A stretch of 34,800 bases of DNA from a virus. The stretch lies in IMG/VR virus record IMGVR_UViG_3300027801_000080, positions 1 to 34,800 of that record; one strand, given 5' to 3'. Shown piece after piece: positions 8,698-16,511 of the stretch (position 1 is its first letter; every line of letters begins with the position of its first letter). The notes below the pieces were generated by a model. That model searched no databases and had not been told where the DNA came from. It saw only the letters and a list, made by a program, of their open reading frames with translations. The position numbers were made by a program, and so were the translations under genes.

Positions 8698-10138
8698 GAG
8701 ATTCCAATAATTCTTGCATGGGATGGTTCATACCGATTCTGGATTCAATCAAATCGTGGAACTGACGAGTTATCAAATCCCAATCGAGATTTTCGACCAC
8801 GAACTTGCGAGCCGCTTTGCCTCTTTTTATACGTTCAATCGGAGATTGGTGAAGTTCAATCAAGGTATCGGCCAACGCTTCAATGTCAACCAGCCCCAAA
8901 TCGACACCCCATCTCGGACCCGTTATCGAATCGGAACACGGCACGAGCCAGCCTCTTTCATTATTGAGTCCAATAAGTTCTGGACCCGTTGAATTATCTG
9001 GGAGGATTATCGGGATTCCGACTCCCATTGCTTCTGCCGATGGGATTCCAAATCCTTCTCCACCTGTTGCCAGCACATGAGCATCCGAGCAACCTAATAG
9101 ATTGGCGATATCCTCACGACTTATTCCATGAAGTGGATTGCTTGAACCATCGGAGAACATGACATTCCCAACGAGTTCATATTGCTTGATGAGTTCTGGC
9201 AGTTTCCAACCGCCCTGATTCATTTGGTCAAGAGGGTCGCCGCAATGCAAAATTATACCAATGGCATTATCATCTCCCAATTTATCAAGAGCAATTCTCA
9301 ACGCCCTCAAGAGTCTTGGAATCTGCTTGCGATTGGTGTTGCGCCCGATTGAACTCAAGACGGTCTCCCATTTGATTCCCAATTTGCCCCTCATTATCTC
9401 TTTGTCCGTGAGCGATAGAGGTTTGAATGTATCAATGTCAACGCCGTGATGAATCATTGGAAAGTCGTCGTCGTTATCCAAATTGAATCGGTCAAGGTCA
9501 GGCATTTTCAAGTTCTCATGTCCATTTCCATCTGGTCGGTATTTGGCCACGAACTCCTTGAACTGCTGGCGACCGAACTCGCTCATCCATAGAGGGGTGT
9601 GGGTGTGCGCCAGAATAGGTGTCCATTGGTTTGAAATAGGAACTCCGTCGATTGGAAAATATCCAATGTATGGAACTCCAGCCTTGTTTGTCGATTGAAC
9701 CATGTGGCCACAAAACCAGCAATCAACAAGGCTCAAATAAACATCAGGCTCAACGGTTTGAAGGTGATAGTCCAAGACGGTTGGGCTGTTTTCAACGCCG
9801 ATTTGAAGAGGTTCTGATGCACCGAATTGAAGTCCACAGTGTTTCAATATCCATCCTTCTTCGTGTTTGAAATCCTCGCCGTTGTAATCCCAACCTATGA
9901 CATGAACTTCATGTCCATAATCTGCAATCAATCGTTTGATAATTTCACGGCTGACAACCGCATAGCCCGTTGGTCGGAGGGGTTGCTCTGAACCCCATAA
10001 TATCCTCGCCATAAAAGACTCGAAGCCCTCGAACCTCTTCAAGCCTTTGGCGAGAACGTGAGATTGAGATTGATTTGGAGGATGCGCTTTGAGATAGAAC
10101 CTGAAACAGATGGGGAGTTCACGCACCCTCCAAATCAT
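8669..10138 (-). CDS. GT-B glycosyltransferase (family 4-like)
   Basis: Predicted to transfer a sugar from an activated donor. The C-terminal half carries the GT4 signature GGEGFGIPSAEAMGVGIP, with the two Glu of the E-x7-E donor-binding motif, then STGPELIG. The N-terminal Rossmann half begins near residue 43 with ARILWGSEQPLRPTGY, a usual start of this family (MRILW...). The ATG at 10138 is preferred because an ATTAAATAGG box lies 22 nt upstream, giving a leaderless start; ATG 10012 is an alternative that removes 42 unusual basic residues. Likely targets are virion proteins or host surface glycans. It is placed between a LamG protein and tail genes, which fits glycosylation of tail or receptor components. 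Confidence 0.88.
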   Translation of the reverse strand: MIWRVRELPICFRFYLKAHPPNQSQSHVLAKGLKRFEGFESFMARILWGSEQPLRPTGYAVVSREIIKRLIADYGHEVHVIGWDYNGEDFKHEEGWILKHCGLQFGASEPLQIGVENSPTVLDYHLQTVEPDVYLSLVDCWFCGHMVQSTNKAGVPYIGYFPIDGVPISNQWTPILAHTHTPLWMSEFGRQQFKEFVAKYRPDGNGHENLKMPDLDRFNLDNDDDFPMIHHGVDIDTFKPLSLTDKEIMRGKLGIKWETVLSSIGRNTNRKQIPRLLRALRIALDKLGDDNAIGIILHCGDPLDQMNQGGWKLPELIKQYELVGNVMFSDGSSNPLHGISREDIANLLGCSDAHVLATGGEGFGIPSAEAMGVGIPIILPDNSTGPELIGLNNERGWLVPCSDSITGPRWGVDLGLVDIEALADTLIELHQSPIERIKRGKAARKFVVENLDWDLITRQFHDLIESRIGMNHPMQELLESRAGGEEPVE

Positions 10139-10151
10139 CCATGAAAACCCA

Positions 10152-10160
10152 CCTATTTAA
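10152..10160 (-). promoter_or_regulatory. AT-rich TATA-like box before glycosyltransferase
   Basis: Minus-strand TTAAATAGG lies about 22 nt upstream of the ATG at 10138, consistent with an archaeal-type leaderless start. It lacks the full form of either promoter family described here, so support is moderate. Confidence 0.4.
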
Positions 10161-10258
10161 TCCTTCGATTCATCAATGGTGGGATAATTTCAATGTTTTG
10201 AATCATAATTATTCCATTCGATAACCACCATATTGAGAATAATAAGGGGTTCAAACCA

Positions 10259-10268
10259 TTGATATACC
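10259..10268 (+). promoter_or_regulatory. Class I promoter box TTGATATACC
   Basis: Plus-strand TTGATATACC starts 45 nt before the ATG at 10304. With initiation about 30 nt downstream of the box start, it predicts a 15-nt leader. A second A/T element (CTTAATAG, about 10274-10281) at leaderless distance is an alternative TATA box. Confidence 0.55.
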
Positions 10269-10303
10269 GACACCCTTAATAGGGGGAACCTGCAGCACTA
10301 AAC

Positions 10304-10657
10304 ATGGACAACAACAGCCCAAACCAATACGCCGACGACAGCCGCACATGGAACACCAATGTTGCACTACCTGATGAAGTAATCACAGCATACATGGATA
10401 TGCAAGCACGAGTCTTCGCAGCAAACGAACAAAAGCCTTCATTCAACAAGGCTCGATTCTCCCAAACCCGTGAAGAGATGCAACAAGCATACTCCGCTGG
10501 ATATGAGCAAGCAGACCGTTGCCAAGCAAAGTTCGGAACAATGGTCTTCAACAAGTATAACCTCTTGGGTGTGCGCTCAACCACAGGAATTGCATTCGCA
10601 ACAGGAGTCGCATCCAACGCATTCAGCGCTGGATTTCAGGCTCGTCAGAATGCTTGA
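10304..10657 (+). CDS. Plus-strand hypothetical protein, 117 aa
   Basis: Not recognised. A monocistronic plus-strand gene among minus-strand genes, ending one base before the convergent LamG gene stop. It has a hydrophilic Asn/Gln-rich N-terminus, a helical Gln/Glu/Arg-rich middle (SQTREEMQQAYSAGYEQADR) and a Gly/Ala/Phe-rich C-terminal segment (TTGIAFATGVASNAFSAGF) that could insert in or lie on a membrane. The promoter upstream matches the TTGATATA family. Its orientation and private promoter make it look like a moron expressed independently of the structural operon. Confidence 0.75.
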   Translation: MDNNSPNQYADDSRTWNTNVALPDEVITAYMDMQARVFAANEQKPSFNKARFSQTREEMQQAYSAGYEQADRCQAKFGTMVFNKYNLLGVRSTTGIAFATGVASNAFSAGFQARQNA

Positions 10658-10658
10658 A

Positions 10659-11807
10659 TCAAGACTTCTTGGCAAAGGTTGGCAATAGCCGATTGACGGT
10701 TCGACCATCCAATGCGTATTGGAGAGTTCCATCACCAACATTCGGCCATGCCGATTGTCCTTGTTCTTGGAGAGTTCCCGATATCGCCAATTGAGGGGTT
10801 TGTCGTGGAACATCGAGAACTCCGGTGAATGACCCAGCACCAGCCTTGATTCCCCATCCCGTTTGAGGATAGGGCAAGAAGTGTGGTGCAGACGCCTCTA
10901 AGACCACGCCGACCCCAAGTGGTGTCTTACTGTCGATTGCTGTTCCAGACGCCCACAGGGATGCTAATGTAGCCAATCTGGAGTATGTGTTGCTTCGATT
11001 CGCTGGTCTGGTCGCAGATACGCTGGGTAATGTCGCTATGCCTCCACCATTCCCGACCCATGCGAGGTCGCCTCCAGCCACTTTGGTTGACCAATAAGAC
11101 CGAGCCTGACCAAAGAATGCGGTTGTTCCTGTATTTTGACCATTCCACCACGCTGTCATATATCCCAGCATTGGATTGATTGGGGCTATTGTTTGGGTCA
11201 GGTCGAAGGTTGAGCCTCCATTGTATAGGATGGTGGCGTCTGATGCGGTTGGTTGCCATCCCGATGCAACCCAAGCCTCCGTGATGAGTCCTTCAAAGAA
11301 TGCGGTTCTGGCAACGCCCAATCTCCACGAGACGGCGGTTGACATATTTGCTGGAACAGAATGGCTATGACTCCAAGCAACATCATTGACATAGATAGTG
11401 AATACATTGTCTTGGATGGTCATTAGAACGTAGTTCCACGAGTTCGGTGTGATGTTCACAGACCCGACATATCCAACCGCCCCGAATGTGATTTGAACCG
11501 CATTAGCAGCGTTGATTTCAAGAGCGAGAATGTCATTGCCGCTGGTATCGACAATCTCCCACAGCCCGATTGGCAATGAGGCTGTTGGTTTGAATCGCAC
11601 ACCGATTGAAAACGAATACCCAGCAGCAACGGTTGGGAGGATTACATTCGGAGAAGCGTTGATTCCACTTAATTGGTAATAATTCCCATTCGCAATGGCT
11701 TTGGTTTTCCATTCAAACGATGCTGGGTTTGTTCCCCGTCTTGTCTGCGCCGCCCATTCTGGTGCAGTTCGAGCAAATCGTGAAAGTGCAAGTGCGCCCC
11801 AAGCCAT
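10659..11807 (-). CDS. LamG/concanavalin-like structural or adhesion protein
   Basis: A 382-aa protein with a LamG-type beta-sandwich at about residues 60-195: YSFSIGVRFKPTA near the start, NSWNYVLMTIQDNVFTIYVND in the middle and a closing segment with FFEGLITEAWVASG. These domains bind glycans or proteins and are common in tail fibres and virion decorations. The C-terminal part is Gly/Ala/Pro rich and ends in Lys-Lys-Ser. ATG at 11807 follows the HNH gene stop by three bases, so the two are probably co-transcribed. It may be a minor tail or fibre subunit; the neighbouring glycosyltransferase fits a surface-recognition module. Confidence 0.75.
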   Translation of the reverse strand: MAWGALALSRFARTAPEWAAQTRRGTNPASFEWKTKAIANGNYYQLSGINASPNVILPTVAAGYSFSIGVRFKPTASLPIGLWEIVDTSGNDILALEINAANAVQITFGAVGYVGSVNITPNSWNYVLMTIQDNVFTIYVNDVAWSHSHSVPANMSTAVSWRLGVARTAFFEGLITEAWVASGWQPTASDATILYNGGSTFDLTQTIAPINPMLGYMTAWWNGQNTGTTAFFGQARSYWSTKVAGGDLAWVGNGGGIATLPSVSATRPANRSNTYSRLATLASLWASGTAIDSKTPLGVGVVLEASAPHFLPYPQTGWGIKAGAGSFTGVLDVPRQTPQLAISGTLQEQGQSAWPNVGDGTLQYALDGRTVNRLLPTFAKKS

Positions 11808-11810
11808 GAA

Positions 11811-12515
11811 TCACGATTCACGTTCTCGGTTTATGTTGGTATCGAACTCAATATGTTCGCAATCGCCTTCGACTTCTAATCCAGCCTGCTCTCGACCAAT
11901 CAGCATTCTGAATCTCTTCACTTCTGATTTGGATAACTTCGCACCATTTTCCATTTTGAATAACATGGTGTCGATATCGTCTTTGTTCATTCTTTGCGGA
12001 CCCGAATTGTTGTTCGTGCCTCGTGCCTCTCGCAATCGTTGTTGCCTTCGCTTGCGCCTTCGCTTCTTGTTCCTTGTCATATCGTCGTTTCCATGCACCT
12101 CGAACTTCGCCCCAGATTTACCTGCTGCAGTCCAAATTGATTCAGTTCCGTCTTCGAGCGATTGCTGATGCTCTTGATAGTGTTCTTTGCGATGGCACGA
12201 TGCACACACCACATCACACTTCTCAATCTCCTCCATGATTCGAGCCTTTGCATATCCACCAGACACCATCCCAGATACAAGAGATTCTTTCTTCGTTGGG
12301 TCTTGGTGGTGGAACTCCATAGCCCAAGCGTTGTCTTTGCCACTTAGTCCACATCTGGAACAAAACAGGCTCTCTTTAAGCAGCCTCATCCATTCACGGA
12401 TGCTCTTTTTCCTGACGGCGACTTCTTTGACTCGATTGTTCTTATTTTGCTCATACCATCTCTTATGATATGCTTTGGAATATGCAGCCCGTTTGATTGG
12501 GTCCTTAATCGGCAC
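11811..12515 (-). CDS. HNH endonuclease
   Basis: Predicted metal-dependent DNA nuclease of the HNH/beta-beta-alpha-metal type. Cys-x2-Cys (CSRCGLSG) precedes MEFHHQDP, the His-His core, and the second half is CDVVCASCHRKEH, giving a Zn-stabilised HNH fold. A very basic tract (NKKRRRKRRQQRLREARG) and a helical acidic tail follow. The GTG at 12515 (PIKDPIKRAAYSKAY...) is chosen because a CTTAACCCC promoter lies 25 nt upstream and because the frame further upstream would overlap the structured RNA and the next gene. It could be a free-standing homing nuclease or act in packaging; most HK97-type packaging HNH genes lie next to terL, which this one does not. Confidence 0.85.
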   Translation of the reverse strand: MPIKDPIKRAAYSKAYHKRWYEQNKNNRVKEVAVRKKSIREWMRLLKESLFCSRCGLSGKDNAWAMEFHHQDPTKKESLVSGMVSGGYAKARIMEEIEKCDVVCASCHRKEHYQEHQQSLEDGTESIWTAAGKSGAKFEVHGNDDMTRNKKRRRKRRQQRLREARGTNNNSGPQRMNKDDIDTMLFKMENGAKLSKSEVKRFRMLIGREQAGLEVEGDCEHIEFDTNINRERES

Positions 12516-12536
12516 GATATCTAAGTGTGCTGTGCT

Positions 12537-12547
12537 GGGGTTAAGAA
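12537..12547 (-). promoter_or_regulatory. Class II promoter (TTCTTAACCCC) for HNH gene
   Basis: Minus-strand TTCTTAACCCC; the first C lies 25 nt before the GTG at 12515, matching the spacing of the other A/T-plus-C4 promoters of the window. It directly follows the predicted structured RNA. Confidence 0.5.
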
Positions 12548-12640
12548 TGAGAGGTGGGCGACGAAGGGTTAAGAGAGGAATTACCAAACACCTCGCACCG
12601 ACCCCTTCGCCGCCCAATTGGGAGGTGTGCCGGTGCAAAC
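12548..12640 (-). ncRNA. Predicted pseudoknotted ncRNA, copy 1
   Basis: There is no convincing gene between the HNH start and the stop at 12679. On the minus strand the segment begins GTTTGCACCGG. Stem A pairs 12603-12616 with 12555-12568 (13 of 14 positions). GCACCG (12631-12636) at the 5' end pairs with CGGTGC (12595-12600) inside the loop of stem A, which is a pseudoknot; an alternative loop pairing is 12622-12628 with 12588-12594. A 10-bp palindrome CCCAATTGGG is at 12613-12622. A TTTAAGAATA box near 12660-12669 would place the 5' end at the start of the first stem. It shares GGGGTCGG and AATTCC motifs with copy 2. It was found by eye, not by folding software. Confidence 0.5.
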
Positions 12641-12660
12641 GATAGTCAGCACCGACTATT
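12641..12660. other. Hairpin ATAGTC-N6-GACTAT
   Basis: A 6-bp inverted repeat with a 6-nt spacer lies directly upstream of the predicted RNA copy 1, just after the stop of the 104-aa gene. It may be a terminator, an operator, or part of the RNA promoter region. Confidence 0.4.
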
Positions 12661-12678
12661 CTTAAAGAATTGCCCGAT

Positions 12679-12993
12679 TCAGATTTTGAGAAGTGAGATA
12701 ACTGCCCCACCTTGCTCGATTGGAACACATGATGGATATGCAAAGTATCGGTCTGCTTCTGGGAGGGTTGTTGGAACACCGTTGGAGACTTCTTGAATAA
12801 CTGCAATGCGAAGGTGTGGTTCACCGCAAGGGCATCCGGCATAGTCTTGTTCGATTGCTTCAAGAGTTCCTAATAAATAGGAATCCTTTGCATATATTTG
12901 GTGGTATGATGCCACCAAATCGTCTTCATACACTTCTTGGCCATAGATGTCAGTCCACAGGTATTGCTTGATAGAGGGGCTAATTGCGCTCAT
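12679..12993 (-). CDS. Small hypothetical protein (104 aa)
   Basis: Not recognised with certainty. The N-terminal part (YLWTDIYGQEVYEDDLVASY) resembles small SH3-barrel phage proteins of the YopX kind in rhythm, but that is tentative. A Cys-Pro-Cys-Gly pair sits mid-protein and the C-terminus is hydrophobic. ATG at 12993 is chosen over the GTG at 13011 because a TTGATATAGT box begins exactly 30 nt upstream, predicting a leaderless message. It is transcribed divergently from the SAP-DUF4214 gene. Confidence 0.72.
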   Translation of the reverse strand: MSAISPSIKQYLWTDIYGQEVYEDDLVASYHQIYAKDSYLLGTLEAIEQDYAGCPCGEPHLRIAVIQEVSNGVPTTLPEADRYFAYPSCVPIEQGGAVISLLKI

Positions 12994-13013
12994 GTGTTGA
13001 ACCAACACCACCG

Positions 13014-13040
13014 ACTATATCAACATATCGGAATATCAAT
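13014..13040 (-). promoter_or_regulatory. Class I promoter with upstream half-site
   Basis: Minus-strand TTGATATAGT (13014-13023) starts 30 nt before the ATG at 12993. A second ATTGATATTCC (13030-13040) lies one 16-17 bp step upstream, the bipartite arrangement seen at several other promoters. Confidence 0.65.
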
Positions 13041-13098
13041 GCTATTGTTCCAAATGATTTTCACGTTCAGGAATCGACACCTTATCGAGACCGATACT

Positions 13099-13110
13099 AA
13101 TTTAACCCCC
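13099..13110 (+). promoter_or_regulatory. Class II promoter (AATTTAACCCCC)
   Basis: Plus-strand A/T box followed by CCCCC; the first C is 23 nt before the ATG at 13129, the same spacing as the minus-strand members of this family. Confidence 0.55.
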
Positions 13111-13128
13111 AAGCCCCACCTTTCGGGT

Positions 13129-13536
13129 ATGACTGACCTGAAAGGATTGTCCAAGACAAAATTACTCGCACTTGCAGAGGAACATGAACTCGCAATCGGT
13201 GGAACAAAAGCCGAACTATTGGCTCGAATCGAAGCCCATCTGGAATCGCTTGAAGAAGTCGAACCTGTGGTCGAAGAAGTAGTCGAAGAGGTTGTTGAAG
13301 AAGTCGAAGAAGTAGTCGAAGAAGTCGCAGTTCCCGAACTCGTTGAAGAAGTCGAAGCAGAAACATCTGGTCTTGCGCCAGAGGATTTTGTCAAAAGTGC
13401 ATTCAAAGAAGTCCTCAAGCGTGAAGCCGATGCTGGTGGCCTCCAACACTACACCGTGCAATTGATGGCACATGGATGGTCAGAAGAACAAATAATCGCA
13501 GACTTGAAAGAATCGTCAGAATACAAATCACTTTGA
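13129..13536 (+). CDS. SAP - acidic linker - DUF4214 protein
   Basis: A 135-aa three-part protein. Residues about 1-36 form a SAP motif (LKGLSKTKLLALAEEHEL then IGGTKAELLARIEAHL), a helix-turn-helix that binds DNA. Residues about 38-75 are a repetitive Glu/Val linker (EEVVEEVVEEVEE), and residues about 85-135 match DUF4214 (FVKSAFKEVLKREADAGGLQ...EYKSL). DUF4214 is common in secreted and surface proteins, so its pairing with a DNA-binding SAP is unusual. The start was chosen by the class II promoter 23 nt upstream; the longer frame from 12937 runs through promoter DNA. The last 9 bases overlap the convergent gene. Confidence 0.82.
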   Translation: MTDLKGLSKTKLLALAEEHELAIGGTKAELLARIEAHLESLEEVEPVVEEVVEEVVEEVEEVVEEVAVPELVEEVEAETSGLAPEDFVKSAFKEVLKREADAGGLQHYTVQLMAHGWSEEQIIADLKESSEYKSL

Positions 13537-13797
13537 TTTGAAATCTGGGTCTGAACTCAAGTCGATTGAGCCTTTGGCAATGTCAATGAATAACTCACGA
13601 ACTGTTTTTCCATCTGGACAAACGGTCAGGAACTCAACGACTCTTTGAATCGCCGATTCACCACCATTGTTCGTTATCCATTCAACGACCCCATAGGTCG
13701 TGAAAACATGGTGTGTGTCCGTGAGAGGCTCGTGGAGGGTGAATGATTCATCCTCAACGCCCAAGCCCCTCATCAGGGTGTGGATTTGCTGTTGCAT
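13528..13797 (-). CDS. Small hypothetical protein (89 aa)
   Basis: Not recognised. A mixed alpha/beta soluble protein with no Cys beyond one residue, no membrane segment and no obvious motif; the C-terminus is acidic then basic (SSDPDFKSK). It starts 4 nt after the upstream gene stop with a weak GAGATG site upstream, so it is the second gene of a two-gene operon driven by the class I promoter at 14081. It overlaps the convergent plus-strand gene by 9 bases. Confidence 0.7.
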   Translation of the reverse strand: MQQQIHTLMRGLGVEDESFTLHEPLTDTHHVFTTYGVVEWITNNGGESAIQRVVEFLTVCPDGKTVRELFIDIAKGSIDLSSDPDFKSK

Positions 13798-13801
13798 GGT
13801 T

Positions 13802-14053
13802 TCACATCTCGGTCAAATACAATGATGATTCGCCTTCAGAATCGGTTTGGACTTTCAAGGTTTCATCGTTGGTGTATAGGTGTGCATGATAGCCCCAACC
13901 ATTTGGTTTTTTGACCATTTCAACAACCATTCCAATCTCTGTCAATGTAGCATGGATGGCGTTTGCTTTTTTCATATCGTTGAATGAACAAATGTAGTTC
14001 ATTCCACTATGGGTTCTTGGCTCGTCTTGGTTATCGTATTGGCTCGTTTGCAT
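13802..14053 (-). CDS. Small hypothetical protein (83 aa)
   Basis: Not recognised. Contains NYICSFNDMKKANAIHATL followed by a short GWGYHAHLYTND segment, suggesting a small alpha/beta fold. The TTGATATAGT box at 14081-14090 would initiate near 14060: a TTG at 14062 would be leaderless and the ATG at 14053 would have a 7-nt leader; the ATG is preferred. A later ATG at 14002 is also possible. Together with the 89-aa gene it forms a short operon within the neck/tail region. Confidence 0.68.
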   Translation of the reverse strand: MQTSQYDNQDEPRTHSGMNYICSFNDMKKANAIHATLTEIGMVVEMVKKPNGWGYHAHLYTNDETLKVQTDSEGESSLYLTEM

Positions 14054-14080
14054 GATGCTCAAACATAGCCAACAGGTTCG

Positions 14081-14090
14081 ACTATATCAA
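14081..14090 (-). promoter_or_regulatory. Class I promoter TTGATATAGT
   Basis: Minus strand, 28-37 nt upstream of the candidate starts at 14062/14053. A degenerate upstream half-site (ATTGTTGTTCC) lies 16 bp further upstream. Confidence 0.6.
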
Positions 14091-14139
14091 TGGTTTGGAA
14101 CAACAATGTTTCAAAAACCCCATTCGTTAAATGGATAAA

Positions 14140-14655
14140 TCATTCGCCCCATCTCAATTCCACCGTGTAATCGGTGCGATATCCGATACAGTTTCCAGCA
14201 TCTCCAGAGGGTCCACATTCAGGCTCAAAATACCGAACAGGTTTGGATTCATCTGACCTTGTAATTCTGGCATATTGATATGCACCATTGCCAGCAGGTT
14301 CCAATCCAGCCGATGGGAACGTGAGAACGCCGTTGTTCATCACCACCAAGAACTTGGCCATCATCTCCCAGCATTTCACACGGGTTGGTGCGAACAAACA
14401 CACACGACCGAACCATTGAGAAGTCTTCGCAATCGTTGTCGATGTTGAATCGAAGAATGCTTCACTTGTCAATCCAATCATGGGTTGAATTGCGATTTGA
14501 TATGTCTTTTGCTTTTTGTATTCGAGCCATTCGGGATTTACAACAGGTGTCCAGACGCCATCTGGTGAAACCATATTGGCTTCAATAAGGTTGGCGAGAG
14601 TAGTGTGTGGGTCAATCGACGGCAGACCTGTATCTCCGATTGCCAAACGTATCAC
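14140..14655 (-). CDS. Neck / tail-completion protein candidate
   Basis: A 171-aa protein coupled to the head-tail connector gene: its GTG at 14655 overlaps the upstream TGA (GTGA). It lies in the head-to-tail junction block, where siphoviruses encode head-closure or tail-terminator proteins. It is a mixed alpha/beta protein with RVKCWEMMAKFLVVMNNGVL in the middle, and a Cys-containing C-terminal region (PECGPSGDAGNCIGY) ending YTVELRWGE, a beta-strand ending usual in tail terminators. The exact identity cannot be decided without structure comparison. Confidence 0.6.
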   Translation of the reverse strand: MIRLAIGDTGLPSIDPHTTLANLIEANMVSPDGVWTPVVNPEWLEYKKQKTYQIAIQPMIGLTSEAFFDSTSTTIAKTSQWFGRVCLFAPTRVKCWEMMAKFLVVMNNGVLTFPSAGLEPAGNGAYQYARITRSDESKPVRYFEPECGPSGDAGNCIGYRTDYTVELRWGE

Positions 14656-15311
14656 CAGCCCCGACCGATTCCAGAATAATTCTGGGGTGCGTTATTTTGA
14701 CCCCACGATGCGACTCCGATGAGGTGATGTGATTTCACCATCTCAAGCAAATCACGATACTCACTATTGCTGTCTTTGAGAAGTCCAATCCAGAACTCCT
14801 TGACTCTCTCCATACAGTTTTCGTCATTCATGGCCGCACGAGCGCACGACCTGACAACATGAAGAATGGTGGCCATTTTGACATCGGCTGGAGGTGTGGT
14901 TGCACCAGCCTGATATACTGCTTTCAATCGAGATTGAGCGTTGTATTGGAATGCGTAAAACATACGGATGAGACCCGCTTCTGGGTCTGCCAAATAATAG
15001 TCGTTGGTGTTCCCGACTCGGCCTTTGCTCAAGAGGGTTTCAACACCTGACGAACTGACAATATGGAATGAAGTGATACTTATGACGGGTCGTTCTGACA
15101 ACGTGAAATTGGAGGAACCAAAACCTGTGTCGAACCATTCTTCATGTTGTTCAGCGCCAGCGAATTGTTTGCCAGCATAAGCATCCATCAATCGGGATGC
15201 GTTTCCAATCATCAATAGGATTTGAGCATCGGTGGGTCCGATTCCATCAGAGAAGTCAACGCCAGCATACGCTTCGACATCGGCAAGTGTGCAGTAGTCG
15301 ATTGCTGTCAT
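14652..15311 (-). CDS. Head-tail connector (gp6-like adaptor)
   Basis: A 219-aa protein immediately after the major capsid gene. The N-terminus reads TLADVEAYAGVDFSD...DAQILLMIGNASRLMDAYAG, typical of the phage head-tail connector family that binds below the portal: helices, then a beta-rich insertion (RPVISITSFHIV...), then a second helical bundle (DVKMATILHVVRSCARAAMN). The ATG at 15311 has a weak Shine-Dalgarno. It is separated from the MCP stop by a 98-bp spacer with a nested hairpin. Confidence 0.8.
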   Translation of the reverse strand: MTAIDYCTLADVEAYAGVDFSDGIGPTDAQILLMIGNASRLMDAYAGKQFAGAEQHEEWFDTGFGSSNFTLSERPVISITSFHIVSSSGVETLLSKGRVGNTNDYYLADPEAGLIRMFYAFQYNAQSRLKAVYQAGATTPPADVKMATILHVVRSCARAAMNDENCMERVKEFWIGLLKDSNSEYRDLLEMVKSHHLIGVASWGQNNAPQNYSGIGRGW

Positions 15312-15343
15312 TATCTATCCCTTATCCTTCATGGTTTATCACG

Positions 15344-15400
15344 GAGTCGCATCCCATTTTGGGGATGGCTCACGCTATACCCATGTTGGATAGGCGACTC
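15344..15400 (-). terminator. Nested hairpin after the major capsid gene
   Basis: The only sizeable gap of the head operon (15312-15409). GAGTCGC at 15344-15350 pairs with GCGACTC at 15394-15400, and an inner CATCCC / GGGATG hairpin sits at about 15350-15367. A structured spacer directly behind the MCP gene is commonly a partial terminator or an RNA processing or stability element that raises MCP message relative to downstream genes. No U-run is evident, so the role is inferred. Confidence 0.45.
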
Positions 15401-15409
15401 TAATCAGAA

Positions 15410-16477
15410 TCAGACTGTTGCTATGCCTGTCATTAGGCACACGGCCTCTGAATAACGGACATTGAATGCAAGGTCTTGACGAGGGATTAAGACGAATCGG
15501 TCTTTGGTCGGCTCATCAAGGAATCCCATGCTGAATCTGCGGTCAGGGTCAGTTGGATTTCCAATCAGTGGAGAACGGTTGTTCAGTAATAGAGCAACGG
15601 TCTTGGTGAGAACTGTGTTGTCGAACTTGCCAAGCCAATTTAGGTTGGTTGGGATAACTCCTGTTGCGAACACACGGATTCCGTAAATGCGGCCAAGTTC
15701 TCCAGAGAGAATTGTTGCGCCAGCACCATACTTATCGACAGTTTGAAGTTCGGTCATTCCAAGCAATTGAACTTCAAGGTTTCGAGGAACAATCAAAGAG
15801 AGTTCAGCACGATTGTCAGCATAGACACCGAGATTGTTGATTGCAGAGCGAAGGTGGCTCAAAGCGAATGTTCCACTAACCGATACAGATGTTGCACCAG
15901 CCAATTTGCGAAGACCATTGAAGTTCAGAAGGTAATCATTCTGTTCTGTTCCTGCTGTGATGTTGATACCATGTGCGTTGTTTGGCAAAGCATAGACACC
16001 GTTGATGTTGTCAGCAAGTGTGAGTTCAGTATCACCGTTAATCAATAGGGATTCTTCATTGTATGCAAGGCGAGAAGCGATATCATCACGGAGAACGGAT
16101 AACAAACCTTCGACACCGTATGCAATCAAATAGTTCCCGATTGGAATGTTGGCAATCATGGTCTTCAAAGTCAAATCGACTTCTGTTGAAGTCTGGGTTG
16201 ATTCATCAGATGCAGTTCCGGCTTTTGTTTGAGCAAGAGTCTGGCGGTGGAATCCAACGCTGCCATTCAATTTTGGAACCTTAACAGTTCTGGTTGACAT
16301 TGGCATAGATGGGAATAGAGAGCGCATGAAATTACGTTCATACACTATCTGAATAATCTCATCAGCGGTTTCAGTTGGAAAAAAGGTTGCACCATTCGAG
16401 GCGGAATCGCCAGCAAGTGCGTCTTTCACACGGCTGACCATATCAGTAAAGTTAATTTCAGTTGTCATATCATTCAT
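15410..16477 (-). CDS. Major capsid protein (HK97 fold)
   Basis: Forms the icosahedral shell. The 355-aa protein has a short helical N-terminus, then the HK97-family start of the core (ATFFPTETADEIIQIVYERNFM, P-loop like E-loop with PKLNGSVGFH and later Thr/Ser-rich segment), spine helix region (LRDDIASRLAYNEESLLING) and A-domain with FALSHLRSAINNLGVYADNRAE. There is no long N-terminal delta domain, which fits the scaffold segment being fused to the protease instead. The start at 16477 follows GGAG by 4 nt; ATG at 16468 with spacing 13 is an alternative. It is expected to be among the most strongly expressed genes. Confidence 0.93.
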   Translation of the reverse strand: MNDMTTEINFTDMVSRVKDALAGDSASNGATFFPTETADEIIQIVYERNFMRSLFPSMPMSTRTVKVPKLNGSVGFHRQTLAQTKAGTASDESTQTSTEVDLTLKTMIANIPIGNYLIAYGVEGLLSVLRDDIASRLAYNEESLLINGDTELTLADNINGVYALPNNAHGINITAGTEQNDYLLNFNGLRKLAGATSVSVSGTFALSHLRSAINNLGVYADNRAELSLIVPRNLEVQLLGMTELQTVDKYGAGATILSGELGRIYGIRVFATGVIPTNLNWLGKFDNTVLTKTVALLLNNRSPLIGNPTDPDRRFSMGFLDEPTKDRFVLIPRQDLAFNVRYSEAVCLMTGIATV

Positions 16478-16511
16478 CTCCGTTTTTATTTATTGCCCTT
16501 TGGACTGTGAT

